Origin: Antedon mediterranea
Lineage: Eukaryota > Echinodermata > Crinoidea > Comatulida > Antedonidae
Direction of reading: 5' to 3'
DNA: 64,000 bases
Assembly: GCF_964355755.1 (NCBI RefSeq)
Contig: NC_092674.1
Location: 11,723,001-11,787,000, forward strand
The notes beneath the pieces are model-generated. The model was given only the letters and a program-made list of their open reading frames with translations. It was not told the DNA's origin and did not search any database. A program made the position numbers and the translations under genes. This document shows, piece by piece, positions 1 through 10,650 of this stretch. Numbering within the stretch: the first letter of the stretch is position 1; each line of letters starts with the position of its first letter.

Positions 1-1304
1 ACTTGTATTTGGTAAAATACAACAATAGAGCATTTCCAACAAATAGTAGGCTTACTAAACAAACAGGCGATGAGAGAAAGCCACTACGAATAATACTGTG
101 TCTTAAAGTAGAGTTGATCACGCCATAACGTTGATGTTATTGCTGTTCGATTTATAAAGCGCTTAGCCTATACAATCGAAAGATTGTCACAAAGCGCTGA
201 GAGAAAAAACAGAAAGAAATTACAGAGAAAAAAGATAGATTTTTAAGAGTGTTTTGAAAACTATGATAGAGGATGCATTTTTAATAGTTTTTTATAATAA
301 TAAAATAATTAATAATAATAATCAAATTTTCTTTTCCCAAAGTCATTGGCAACAGGCCATACCATATTACTATTTAAAATGGATAACTGACATGATAAAT
401 ATTTGGCAAACCCAACATTTATTTGAGCGAGCAGCTCCTGAAATTGAAAAGCAAAACTGGGACAAAATTATAAAAAAAAATTGTAATGGATTTTCATTTA
501 CATCCACATGCACATGTTATAGGCCAGACTCTTAACCATACGTATGCCCTAGAGTATAGTTATCGTAGAACTGTGAAATATCGTCTGATTTCAGTGTATT
601 TCGTTTATTCTCAAAATACGAAAATCCTAATATATTCTAATTTTCGAAGGAAATGTTCTTTGAGTCAATTTTATTACTTTACTAGTGGTATAGATTTGTT
701 TTCCTTCAGAGACAACATAATCTACAAAATAGTAATAATATCCTTGCGCTGTACACAAACACGATTAATGATACATTAGTCGCATACTATACTTTGTTCT
801 ACAGATTGGTATTACGATTTCTAACACGAAGTTAATTCATACATTCATATTCCAGGCAATGCTGCCTGCCTTTAATTATAATTATATTTAGGCCACGGGC
901 ACGTAGATTCACAAATATATTACAGTACATACCGGTATGTGGATTCTCTTATTTAACGATACAAATAAATGCTTTGACAGATAAACGTAAGCACAATAAT
1001 TTGTTAGTAACTTAAATAACTTTGAAAAAGAAGGATTGCGCTAATATAGGGACTCAGTAAGGTTTCCCATTCTGTCTTATAAGCCAGACATACAAGACAA
1101 GCGTGATGTGCCTACTCGTCATTCAATGACTCATCATTAATGTTTACATTACAATACAATACTCACATAGATATATTGAATTCTTCTACAATACACCGGC
1201 GCCATTACAAATTTACGTAGAGACTGTAGAAATAAACAATGGATATTTACAAAAATAGTGACAACTCATCAACAAAATAAACGAATATAGGCCCCTATAC
1301 GTTA
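1..1304. repeat. Dispersed repeat A, copy 1, left part
   Basis: This stretch aligns with 37080-38289 over its whole length, with scattered substitutions and short indels. Both copies carry the same landmarks: a segment reading AGCGCTTA near the start, the motif ACATGCACAT near 510, and a closing TCAACAAAATAAACGAATAT. The first 60 bases also occur inverted at 14554-14640. Short open frames inside (for example 254-535) are not conserved in the second copy, so I read the repeat as non-coding. The family is not one I can name. Confidence 0.8.
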
Positions 1305-1835
1305 CCTAGATAAGATAAGATAAGATAACTTTTATTGATCCTCAAAAAGGAAATTCATTGCTCGTCATAATAACAAAGAAAACACTATAAAATCAAATAT
1401 AGCATAAAACCATTCATATAAAAACATCTAAAAAAATTACAATATAAAATTATCTTCTTGACTTCCTGCTGTACTGGATGATACCGGAGGGAATAAAAGA
1501 TTTAGCAAATCGATTTGTTTTCACACTGAGGAGCCTCAATCTACCACTTGGATTAAGTTGGTCTATGATCACTTTGTGGAGAGGATGAGAGGCATCCGAC
1601 TCAATGCGTTCGAAATCTTTCTCGAGGTGTTCTAGGTGCACATCGGTAAAGGAAGGCAGTTCCAGACCAATCATTTTACCAGCCCGACGGATGACAGTTT
1701 CAAGGCGTCCTTTATTCCCTCCGGTAACATTACCAGCCCAACAGGAGAGGCAATACGTCCAAACACTACATATAACGGATCTATAGAACGAAAGTAACAT
1801 CAAATCACAGGAGTTAAATTTATATAAAGTTCTCT
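1305..1835 (-). mobile_element. LINE 3' fragment (RT C-terminus and tail), 5'-truncated
   Basis: On the minus strand 1450-1835 encodes the end of a non-LTR retrotransposon polymerase. The pattern FYRSVICSVWTY, then a Cys-rich CWAGN block, then DASHPLH and a Ser-Gly-Arg segment before the stop is typical of Rex/L2/CR1-type LINEs. The 3' untranslated end reads GGATCAATAAAAGTTATC and closes in a TATC microsatellite at about 1310-1330, the usual tail of such elements. It interrupts repeat A, because the second copy at 38289 lacks it. Only about 0.5 kb remains, so it is a dead 5'-truncated copy. Confidence 0.75.
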
Positions 1836-2311
1836 ATTTTGTATCATAGTATTATATCAAATTAACAATAAACTGTTACCTCTAAAACCGAAAATACAGT
1901 GGACTCATTACCTTTACCTATCTTGATCTTGGTGTGTGTTAACTATACGTCATAAGACGTTTCGTCAGTCGGAAAATTATTCACTTTGTTCGGAAGCTTA
2001 TTGACTTTGTGAAGTCATGTCTTTCAAATAAATTATACGGAGGCATGTTAGTGACATATTCGTCAACACATTCTTCATACTATAATATTTTTTTAACTGT
2101 TGCAATTGCCATAATCCATTATTTTTTTTTAATTCTAGGGTTAAAAACCGTCAGTACAGTACTGTTTTTATTGTAGTATAGTCATTAATGTATGGTCCTT
2201 GAATAGTTATTGTGTAAATAACAACGCAGAATAATTACATTTACAGATTTGGCATTTTCCAAAAAAAATCCAATAATAATATAAATTGATCTGTCCCTGC
2301 ACTAATTTACG
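1836..2311. repeat. Dispersed repeat A, copy 1, right part
   Basis: Resumes the alignment with repeat A copy 2 (38735-39355) after the LINE insertion. Shared landmarks include ACCTCTAAAA(C/T)CGAAAATA near 1880, TTATACGGAGGC near 2035, and a shared end AATTGATCTGTCCCTGCACT. The two copies part just after this, where copy 1 meets the 60-bp tandem array. No coding frame is conserved. Confidence 0.75.
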
Positions 2312-2388
2312 GAAGCGTTAAAGTGCCATTCACTTGGCGACTTGTCGAGATATTTTATCTTGTCAAGTCGACATAAATGTATGACTAT
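2312..2388. repeat. 60-bp tandem array, left remnant before the BEL insertion
   Basis: Contains GCCATTCACTTGGCGACTTG and TTGTCAAGTCGACATAAATG, matching units at about 9785-9850 on the far side of the BEL element. The array was therefore split by the BEL insertion. The last five bases (2384-2388, ACTAT) are the target-site duplication. Confidence 0.75.
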
Positions 2389-3082
2389 TGTGTTGCTCCT
2401 ATTTTAGCTGCATCTTGCCTTTCCGAGAGAGGGCGTATGTAATTAGGATCCATGTTATAAGTTTCGCATTGACTACATGTGTTCTAGAATTCGGCTTCTA
2501 AATGTCTTATTGTGCCGAGATAGTGTGTAATTTACTAAACTAGTAGGCCGCACATTGCTTGTAAGTTGTTAGAGTATTATATTACAATAATTAGAATTAT
2601 ATAAACCACAGTAGTGGCCTAGATTATTAATGCTATACTACATTGTCGTAGGCCTATGCCTGCGTAGATTGATTTATGAATCGTATACGATCGCTCGAAC
2701 AGCATGGCGATAAACACGAGTCTCCGTGTAGAGGGCGGTGTTCTATTTTGTATGCCGTATCTATAGAAGTAGTCACGTCCATATGAGAGCGCTGTTGATT
2801 ATTTGATATCTTTATTTACTATGTTCTTTAGGCATGTACACCTCCGTAAGAGGGCGCTACGTTTGATCTGTTTTGCAGATAGTTTTATATTTATGTTATG
2901 TTTATTATTACTATTTGGAGCTGGATTTAAGTATGCTTAATTTCAGTTCACCCTGTTTATGGCTGAATTTGCTGTATTAAAGAGTCAGTCAACAAGTGAT
3001 TGTGTTGCAGTATTTTTTGTCGTGGATTGGGTTTATCTACTGAATAGCGAGTTTGACGGTTCAAGCTTGTGAGGTCAGCACA
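2389..3082 (+). repeat. BEL/Pao 5' LTR
   Basis: 694 bp, beginning TGTGTTGC and ending CAGCACA. It is about 99% identical to the 3' LTR. Small differences: A/G near 2486, T/A near 2544, two 3-bp gaps (near 2580 and 2645), T/G near 2696, A/G near 2788 and T/C near 3068. The gag frame opens only 10 bp downstream. No TGG-starting primer-binding site sits directly after the LTR; a TGG at 3119 is the nearest candidate and is weak. Confidence 0.93.
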
Positions 3083-3092
3083 GTGAAAAGCA

Positions 3093-3341
3093 ATGTCGAC
3101 TTCTAGTAGAAGACGTGATGGTGCGAGAGATGAAGCAAGATCAATAGGGTCAAGGAGCCATAGATCGAAGGCTTCATCGCAGTCAGTGTCATCATTAGAG
3201 GTATCTGCTGCACAAGCTCGTGCTGATGCTGCTGTAGCAAAGGCTCGTGTTACATTTGCAAAGAAGAAGAGTGCCGCCAAGTTAGAGGCGTTGAAAGCTG
3301 AAATGGAAGCAGCTAAAGCCATGTTAGACATAGACGAATAG
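3093..3341 (+). pseudogene. BEL gag, N-terminal piece
   Basis: An 82-residue open frame begins 10 bp after the 5' LTR. It starts with a Ser/Arg-rich stretch and continues into an Ala/Lys/Glu-rich coiled-coil-like segment (about residues 37-80), the usual N-terminal organisation of BEL Gag. It stops at 3341 and the same protein resumes in another frame at 3356, so a frameshift lies between them in a purine-rich AGAAAGAAGAAGAAA tract. Gag would form the cytoplasmic capsid shell that packages the element RNA. The start at 3093 is the first ATG after the LTR, and no other is available upstream inside the internal region. Confidence 0.8.
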
Positions 3342-3355
3342 AGAAAGAAGAAGAA

Positions 3356-4156
3356 ATGGCTGCAGCACAGGCTAGAGCCAATGTCCCTCAAGCAGAATTG
3401 CAACATATGTCTTTTGAAGATATTGAGGAAGAGCTTTCACAGTTAGAAAGCAATAATCAGATGGAAGATGTGCAAGGCGCACCCCAAGATACAGTACCCA
3501 GTCAAAGAATGGCAGAGGTGCTAAAAGAACTTCCTAAGATGGAACCCAGTCAGCGGATAGAGAATTATCTAAACAATGCTGTAGAGGTACCAATGTCTAC
3601 TCTTAATCCTGGAGCTAGACCTTACGAACCAAATCATATGCAGGAGTACATTCGAATACTGGCACGTCAGCGATTACCCTTGCAAGAACCGGATATTTAC
3701 TCTGGGGATCCTATAATGTTTCTACCGTGGAAAAGATCCTTTGAAGCTATGGTGAAAACAGCCTGTGTGGACACTGTTGAAAAGCTGTCATTCCTGTGTA
3801 AATATACTACTGGCGAAGCAAAAGTTTTGGTTGATCGATTCAGACTAAGGCATGTTGAAGATGTTGACAAGGCCTATCATGAGGCCTGGACTGAGCTAGA
3901 AGACAGGTTCGGGAACCAAACCTTAATATCAGCTGAAATCATCCTGAGACTTACCAAATACAGAAGATTCAAAACAGGTGATTTGACCGCACTCCAAGAA
4001 CTGGCTGATTTGTGTGGAGACGCAGTTGCTCAAATGCAGGAGCTACCCCATCTGATTACGTTAAACACTCCTCATGGTATTAAACCAATTGTAAAGAAGT
4101 TACCACACTTCATAATAAATGGAGAGAAAAGGTCGCAAAACACAAAAGCAAAATGA
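3356..4156 (+). pseudogene. BEL gag, central piece
   Basis: A 266-residue frame continuing the coiled coil and then the capsid-like region. Around residues 118-130 the pattern LPxxEPDIYSGDPIxFxxW, and later a conserved LxxRFG motif, are the capsid signature of BEL and Ty3-type Gag. It ends in an A-rich tract near 4100-4156. The following piece begins at 4153 in a different frame, so the break is a short indel, plausibly at a homopolymer. Nothing but retroelement sequence surrounds it. Confidence 0.85.
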
Positions 4157-5853
4157 AAACGTTCCCAAATTTCAGCATTTTCACAGAGTTTCTAAGTGAG
4201 ATGGCTCACATTCAACGTGATCCTGATGTCCCAAGAGGAACTGTCGATGAGGTCAAAACTGATACACCTGGAAATTACCGTACACAGACAGGTTACCGTC
4301 CTAAGGCCACGCAACGTTCAACTGTAAATGTGAGAATGACTGAGGTGAATAAATCTGAAGGGATGTGTCCGCTACACAATGGTCAGCATCCGTTGGTAGA
4401 CTGTAGAAACTTTCTGGCCAAGACTTATGCTGCCAAGAAGTCATTCCTTAAGGAAAACCAAGTATGTTTCCGATGTCTCTCATCTACATCACACATGGCT
4501 AGGAATTGTGATAGAAATTTCAGGTGTGGAGAATGCGGTAGTGATCGTCACCCGACTGCATTCCATGGTGACCGTCCGCAGAAGGCGAATGGCGGGGAAC
4601 AAGTAAAAGCGGAGCAAAAGGCGAATGGCGGGGAGCAAGCAAATGTGGAGCAAAATAAGGCGAAAGGCGAGGAGCAAATGGAAGTACAGCAGAAGGAAAA
4701 TGTCGGGGAGCAGGGGAAAGAGTCGCTGAAGGCGAAGGATAAAAATAAAGTAGTAAGTACTACAGGTACGGATGTCTGCGGTGGAATTGGGCTGAGCCGA
4801 TCGTGTGCTAAAATTTGTTTAGCAAAAATATATTTAGAAGACAATCCTAACACTTTCATAAAAACCTACATTATACTAGACGACCAAAGCAATCGCTCGT
4901 TGGCCAAGAGTGAGGTATTCGACCTTTTTAACATCAATGCAAGACTTACATCGTATACTTTGAAGACCTGTTCGGGAGCGGCTGAAGTTCAAGGCCGAAA
5001 ACTGGAGAAGCTGATAATTGAGTCCATGGATGGTAAAACAAGAATAGCAGCCCCATTGCTACTTGAATGTAATGACATACCTGGGAACAAGGCAGAAATT
5101 CCCACTCCAGAGACAGCCAGCAATTTTCCTCACTTGAAGGATATTGCGGACAAGATACCACCCTTGGATGAGAATGCAAATATTACCATACTGCTGGGCC
5201 GAGATGCTGCTCAAGCTCATAAAGTCCGAGAAGTACGCAATGGACCAAATAACTCTCCATGGGGCCAACGACTTGATCTAGGCTGGATGGTTATTGGCGA
5301 CGTCTGCTTAGGGGGAGCCCACCAAAAGAATGTTGTCACCACCAACAGAAACCATATAAAGGTTTTGAGAAATGGTAGGCCATCCGCCATGTTTACAACT
5401 TGTAAAGGAATGATCAGTGCGAAGGAAATAACCCTGCAACGCAGCTGTGACGTACTCGGTGGTAATGTATTCCAACAGAAAGAAGATGACGAGCAGTATG
5501 GAATGTCCAGAGAAAATGTGGAGTTCGTGCAACTTATGGGAAAAGAGATGAAACGAGGTGAACAAGGAAATTGGATAGCCCCACTTCCTTTTCGAGAAGA
5601 AAGAAAAAGGTTACCCAACAACAAGCAGCAAGCATTGAATCGTATGCAGTCTCTTATTCGCACACTGGATAAGAAGCCAGAGATGAAAGCTCACTACTTA
5701 GCGTTCATGGAGAAAGTATTCTCAAAGCAACATGCTGAGCTCGTCGAAGATGAAAGTCATGATGAAGAGTGCTGGTATTTACCACACTTTGGTGTGTACC
5801 ATCCACAAAAGCCAGGGAAGATCCGGGTGCTTTTTGATTCCAGTGCGCAATAA
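4153..5853 (+). pseudogene. BEL gag C-terminus, protease and start of RT
   Basis: A 566-residue frame. A CCHC zinc knuckle lies at residues 105-119 (C-x2-C-x5-H-x4-C), preceded by the Cys/His-containing CPLHNGQHP block, typical of BEL. Residues 142-190 are a low-complexity tract built from repeated ANGGEQ-like units. The retropepsin-like (DUF1758-type) protease follows, with ILDDQS at 241-246 as the likely active-site loop. The frame then enters the RT with HFGVYHP and FDSSAQ at the end, where an in-frame TAA (5851-5853) stops it. The same reading frame resumes directly afterwards, so the break is either a nonsense change or a 3-bp insertion. In the family this is one continuous Gag-Pol frame. 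Confidence 0.9.
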
Positions 5854-5877
5854 TTCCAAGATACATCACTTAACAAC

Positions 5878-6063
5878 GTGTTAATGAGTGGACCAGATCT
5901 GGTATATGGGTTGCTTGGTGTATTGATACGGTTCAGGCAGGATCTTGTGGCGTTTGTAGCAGACATTGAGCAAATGTTCTACTCATTTCAAGTCGTGGAA
6001 GAACACATAGATTATCTTCGGTTCCTGTGGTTCGAAAAAACAACGACCCCAGCAAAGTATTGA
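5878..6063 (+). pseudogene. BEL reverse transcriptase, fingers/palm segment
   Basis: A 61-residue segment in the same frame as the preceding piece, beyond the TAA at 5851. It contains GPDLVYGLLGVL and FVADIEQMFYSF, the RT motif with the first catalytic aspartate. After the LRFLWFEK segment the true protein moves to another frame at an A6 run (about 6037-6042), which suggests a one-base homopolymer shift. Confidence 0.88.
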
Positions 6064-7418
6064 GAACGTACCGGATGAAAGTTCACATCTTCGGAAACAA
6101 ACCTTCTCCAGCTGTTGCTACGCTAGGACTGAGAAAGACTGCACAAGAAAGAGAGAGCGAGTTTGGCGCAGATGCAAGAGAGTTCGTGGAGAAGAATTTG
6201 TATGTCGATGATGGGCTGAAGTCTTTAGCTACTTCAGATGAGACGATCGACCTGCTCAAGCGCACACAAGCCATATTAGCCACAGCTAATTTACGGTTAC
6301 ACAAGATTGTCTCAAACGATGCAAAAGTGATAGCTGCTTTCTCACCTCAAAATGTAGCAAGTAACATGTGCAACCTCGATCTCGGATCTGACACCCCTCT
6401 TATGCAAAGGTCATTAGGGGTACTGTGGGATGTCAAGTCAGATGCTTTTAATTTCTCTATTACGGAGGTTAGCAGCAAGGCATTCACTAAGCGAGAAGTG
6501 CTGTCAGAAATCAACAGCATATATGACCCAATTGGCTTTGCGTCACCCGTCATTATAGAGGGAAGAAGGCTGTTAAGGGAAATGACAAGAGATCAATTCA
6601 TAGATTGGGATGAGCCATTACCGAAACAGCTACATGATTCATGGCAGAAGTGGCGGAGCTCCATAGTTCAACTGTCAGATGTTCTGATCCCTCGTCCTTA
6701 TACATCATTTCCATCAAACCAGTCCATCCAGAGAGAACTCCACACATTCTCTGATGCTTCTAACACAGCCATTGGCGCTGTGTCTTACCTCAGAATTACT
6801 GTTAAAGTGGGAGAAGTTCACTTGAGTTTTGTTGTTGGAAAGGCAAAGCTAGCACCTAAAGCTGCGACATCAATACCTCGCTTAGAGTTGTGCGGAGCAG
6901 TACTTGCCGCAGAAGTCGCAACATGTGTTAAGACTGAATTGGATTTTAACTTGGATGCCACACATTTTTACACCGATAGCAAGGTCGTTCTCGGTTATAT
7001 CAGAAATAAAACCCATAGGTTCTACATGTACGTGGCGAACAGAGTGGAACAGATTCTTCAGTCGACCAAACCAGAACAATGGAAATATGTTAAAACAGAC
7101 ATAAACCCAACCGATCAAGCTACAAGATCCATCAAGGCTAAAGACTTACAGAACTCGGCATGGATTCAAGGACCAAGATTCTTACTTAATACGAACTCGT
7201 GTGAGAGAAACACAACGGTCTGGGACATCAGTGAAATTGAAGAGGATCCTGAAGTAAGACCTGTCGTAGCTGCCAGTGCTACAGAAGTTCAGTCAGCCAA
7301 ATCATTGGGATCCGAGCGATTTAGCAGATTTTCAAATTGGGGAAATCTTGTGCGAGCAATTGGGAAGTCTTGTGCATATTGCTTGTACATTCATAGAAAC
7401 CGAGAAAAAAGACTGTAG
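6027..7418 (+). pseudogene. BEL reverse transcriptase palm and RNase H
   Basis: A 463-residue frame, the longest intact Pol piece. SPAVATLGLRKTA opens it and YVDDG at residues 59-63 gives the two catalytic aspartates of the RT. The connection domain contains YDPIGFASP (166-174), a hallmark of BEL/Pao Pol. RNase H follows, with FSDAS at 241-245, the RLELCGA block near 285-291 and FYTDSK near 314-319 as acidic active-site positions. The real protein leaves this frame between about 7350 and 7400, where the overlapping frame at 7276-8025 takes over. It would copy RNA to DNA and degrade the RNA strand in the capsid. Confidence 0.92.
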
Positions 7419-8025
7419 TGGGTGGCATGTATGCATGATTCCACCACCTGTATTGATCAAGGCAAAACAGATTGTAGTAAAATGTACTGAACTTGATGAA
7501 TTCACAGATGAAATCAATCACATAAAGAATGGGATGCATCTTCCTAAGACAAGTACGCTAGTAAAGCTTACACCCTATTTGGATAACGAGGGAGTTCTGC
7601 GAGTTGGAGGACGTTTAGGAATTGTACTAGCCGAAGAAAGAGCGCATCCCATGATTCTTCCTAAACATCACCATGTCACAACATTAATCATCCGCCACTA
7701 CCACCAACAAGTTCAACACCAAGGCAGACACCTAACACATGGCAGAATACGTAGTGAAGGCTTCTGGATAATTGGTGGCAAGAGGTCAATCTCAAAGGAG
7801 ATTGGAAAATGTGTAGTTTGCAAGAAACAAAGAGGAAAGCAAGAGACGCAGAAAATGGCTGATCTACCCAAGGAACGCTTAACATCAGCTCCCCCATTCA
7901 CATATGTAGGGCTTGACGTATTCGGTCCTTGGATGGTACGAACACGGCGCACAAGGGGTGGACAAGCAAACGGAAACGATGGGCCATTTTGTTTACTTGC
8001 ATATGTAGTCGGGCTGTCCATATAG
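7276..8025 (+). pseudogene. BEL integrase, zinc-binding domain and core start
   Basis: Used from about 7390 onward; the first third is out of frame with the real protein. It carries VLRVGGRL, then the HHCC zinc-binding module (HYHQQVQHQGR followed by CVVCK near residues 178-182), then GLDVFGPW, which holds the first catalytic Asp of the DDE core. Frame is lost near 7930-8000, where the reading continues in the 7929-8501 frame. The protein would insert the double-stranded DNA copy into the genome. Confidence 0.9.
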
Positions 8026-8501
8026 AGGTGATAGAGTGTATGGATACCTCAAGCTGCTTGAACGCCCTTAGAAGATTCTTTACGAAAAGAGGTCCTGCGA
8101 AACAACCACGGTCAGATTGTGGGACGAATTTTGTTGGTGCGTGCAATATCTTGGGTGAAAGTATTCAGAAAGAAGGACAAGATAAAATTAAACGCTATCG
8201 ATTGACCCGTGAATGTGAGTGGGTGTTCAACCCGCCTCATGCTTCCCATATGGGAGGAAGTTGGGAACGTATGATTGGAGTAGCAAGGAAGATTATAGAT
8301 GGTATGTTTAGAGATCTTGGAGAAACCAAGTTAACCCACGAAGTCCTGGTAACACTAATGGAAGAAGTATCAGGAATTATTAATGCACGACCCTTAGTAG
8401 AAGTCTCTACTGATCCTGAATCACCACAAATAATATCAACAAACACTCTACTTACTCAAAAGTCTCAACCATTCGCAGCACCTCCTGGAGCGTTTTTTTA
8501 A
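7929..8501 (+). pseudogene. BEL integrase catalytic core
   Basis: A 190-residue frame. SRAVHIEV, then SDCGTNFVGA (second catalytic Asp), then HMGGSWERMIG (catalytic Glu region) and INARPL follow in the normal BEL order. It ends in a T7 run at 8491-8497, and the remaining protein continues in the 8509 frame, so a homopolymer slip is the probable cause of the break. Confidence 0.92.
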
Positions 8502-8508
8502 TGCTGAT

Positions 8509-8826
8509 TTGTATGGTAAGCAGTGGCGAACGGTACAGCACTTGGCTAACAAATTTTGGTCAAAATGGAAAAGAGACTATATCCCTACACTTCAGAACAG
8601 GAGCAAGTGGCAACAGGAAAAGAGGAATATAAAGGAAGGAGATATTGTTCTTCTAAAGGAGAAAGACACCGTCAGAAATGATTGGCCTATGGGACGAATC
8701 GTTAAAGCAATTGAAGGATCAGACGGACGAGTTAGGAGAGTAGAAGTGACTGTTTATAGAGGTGGAGAACTGAAAACCTTTGCAAGACCGATCAGTGAAT
8801 TGGTGCTGATAATGCCGACTCATTAA
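8509..8826 (+). pseudogene. BEL Pol C-terminal domain (DUF5641-type)
   Basis: A 105-residue terminal piece beginning with WRTVQHLANKFWSKWKRDY and continuing into GDIVLLKEKD and VYRGGELKTFARP. This is the small beta-rich domain that closes BEL/Pao polyproteins after the integrase. It ends at 8826, about 116 bp before the 3' LTR. The preceding integrase piece is separated by a shift at the T7 run. Confidence 0.9.
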
Positions 8827-8932
8827 GACTGTTACATTGAACATTTTTGTTATAATGATTATTAATTATGTCATATTATTTTGTATTCTTTATGTTTTAA
8901 CTTTTTGATATAAATGGTATCTTTTAGATACC

Positions 8933-8942
8933 AGACGGGGAG
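8933..8942 (+). other. BEL polypurine tract
   Basis: AGACGGGGAG lies directly against the 3' LTR, where plus-strand DNA synthesis would be primed. Confidence 0.75.
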
Positions 8943-9642
8943 TGTGTTGCTCCTATTTTAGCTGCATCTTGCCTTTCCGAGAGAGGGCGTATGTAATTAG
9001 GATCCATGTTATAAGTTTCGCATTGACTACATGTGTTCTAGAGTTCGGCTTCTAAATGTCTTATTGTGCCGAGATAGTGTGTAATTTACTAAACTAGAAG
9101 GCCGCACATTGCTTGTAAGTTGTTAGAGTATTATATTATTACAATAATTAGAATTATATAAACCACAGTAGTGGCCTAGATTATTAATGCTATACTACAT
9201 TGTGGTCGTAGGCCTATGCCTGCGTAGATTGATTTATGAATCGTATACGATCGCGCGAACAGCATGGCGATAAACACGAGTCTCCGTGTAGAGGGCGGTG
9301 TTCTATTTTGTATGCCGTATCTATAGAAGTAGTCACGTCCATATGAGGGCGCTGTTGATTATTTGATATCTTTATTTACTATGTTCTTTAGGCATGTACA
9401 CCTCCGTAAGAGGGCGCTACGTTTGATCTGTTTTGCAGATAGTTTTATATTTATGTTATGTTTATTATTACTATTTGGAGCTGGATTTAAGTATGCTTAA
9501 TTTCAGTTCACCCTGTTTATGGCTGAATTTGCTGTATTAAAGAGTCAGTCAACAAGTGATTGTGTTGCAGTATTTTTTGTCGTGGATTGGGTTTATCTAC
9601 TGAATAGCGAGTTTGACGGTTCAAGCTCGTGAGGTCAGCACA
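8943..9642 (+). repeat. BEL/Pao 3' LTR
   Basis: 700 bp, TG...CA, about 99% identical to the 5' LTR. It is followed at once by the second copy of the ACTAT target duplication (9643-9647). Confidence 0.93.
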
Positions 9643-9647
9643 ACTAT

Positions 9648-10060
9648 TATGTCGACATAGTAACCATTATATGTCTATATGGCGAGATAGTTTATCTTGC
9701 CAAGTTGACTTCCTAATAACTACATGTTGACTAGACTAGATAGATTAACTTGCCAAGTTGACTATACTTCGACGCTTGGAGCGTCCAAGTGCCATTCATT
9801 TCGCGACTTGTCGAGATCATTTATCTTGTCAAGTCGACATAAATGTATGGCTATTATGTCGACATAATAACCATTATATGTCGACATGACGAGATACATT
9901 ATCTTGCCAAGTTGATTTCCTCATAAATACATGTCCACATGACGACTACTACATTATCTTACCAAGTTGACTTTTCCAAAGAGTTTATGTCGACATGACA
10001 TGCTAGACAATCTTGCTAAGTCGACTTCACACAAGAGTGTATATCGACATAGGTATAGAA
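9648..10060. repeat. Degenerate 60-bp tandem array
   Basis: Repeated units contain GTCGACAT, a GAGATA block, and TTATCTTGCCAAGTTGACTT about every 55-65 bp. About six to seven units can be followed, with decay towards 10060. It continues the array seen at 2312-2388. The TCGACATA/TATGTCGAC halves make each unit partly palindromic. No coding frame runs through it. Confidence 0.75.
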
Positions 10061-10182
10061 ACAACAGCAGAATAAAGATACATTGCCGCCTGCCAGGCAG
10101 AACATGTCTTGGCAAGTTGATGCTCAACGCGCGACACACGTGGGGAAATATTTTTACTCGCCACCACATTGACAACCAACCA

Positions 10183-10504
10183 GGGTGTGTAGAAAGCGAC
10201 GACCTCGAATTGGACGACCCCAACGACCCGGGCGACCTCGAATTGGACGACCTAGAATTGGACGACCCATAACACGAAACCGACGACCCCTATAATAGCC
10301 TAGCCTAGCCTAGGCCTAAGTATGGTATAACATCCCGAAGCCGAACATAACCAAAGATCTTTAAACCATACCTTATATAATACTCGCAAGCAAGCAATTG
10401 ATTGAAAAAATACAGAAATATCGCCATTTGATACTGAATGTGTCGACACGAACAAACGAACAGATATGGAACGCCAAGAGTGCATCATTAAAACTGCATT
10501 CGAC
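10183..10504 (+). repeat. Left inverted repeat of the foldback-like element
   Basis: Begins GGGTGTGTAGAAAGCGACGA, runs through the GACGACC repeats and TAGCCTAGCCTAGGCCTAAG, and ends at GCATTCGAC. Its reverse complement is at 13881-14202. Confidence 0.9.
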
Positions 10505-10614
10505 TCGATTAGCACACGAAATATCATAAACATGGCAAACCAGGCCCCTTTTTCAGCGGCAGGTAAGGTTTGACCATGGAGGTACTCCATGGTTTGACCA
10601 GCTCCATGGTTTGA

Positions 10615-10650
10615 CCATGGAGGTATAAAAATATTTTTATACCTCCATGG
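10615..10650. repeat. Perfect 36-bp palindrome
   Basis: The 18-base arms CCATGGAGGTATAAAAAT and ATTTTTATACCTCCATGG are exact reverse complements with no spacer. Upstream, at 10573-10614, the unit CCATGGTTTGACC is repeated in both orientations. Similar CCATGG(AGGTATACCT) motifs occur at 33443-33470, 13818-13832 and 49031. Confidence 0.9.

Larger units (their letters stand above)
2389..9642 (+). mobile_element. BEL/Pao LTR retrotransposon, full length, polyprotein broken
   Basis: The 7.25-kb element is bounded by direct LTRs (2389-3082 and 8943-9642) starting TGTGTTGC and ending GTCAGCACA, and flanked by the 5-bp duplication ACTAT (2384-2388 and 9643-9647). Domain order is gag, zinc knuckle, aspartic protease, reverse transcriptase with YVDD, RNase H, integrase with HHCC and DDE core, and a C-terminal integrase-linked domain. 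This order and the wording of the RT and RNase H blocks identify BEL/Pao rather than Ty3 or Ty1. The LTRs differ by about five substitutions and two 3-bp indels, so insertion was recent. The coding region nevertheless changes frame six times and has one in-frame stop, so this copy could not make its proteins as read. Confidence 0.95.

Noticed and set aside
254-779. Two overlapping frames of about 95 codons as host genes
   Set aside because: They lie in repeat A; the second copy at 37330-37830 breaks or alters both frames, and no domain is visible.
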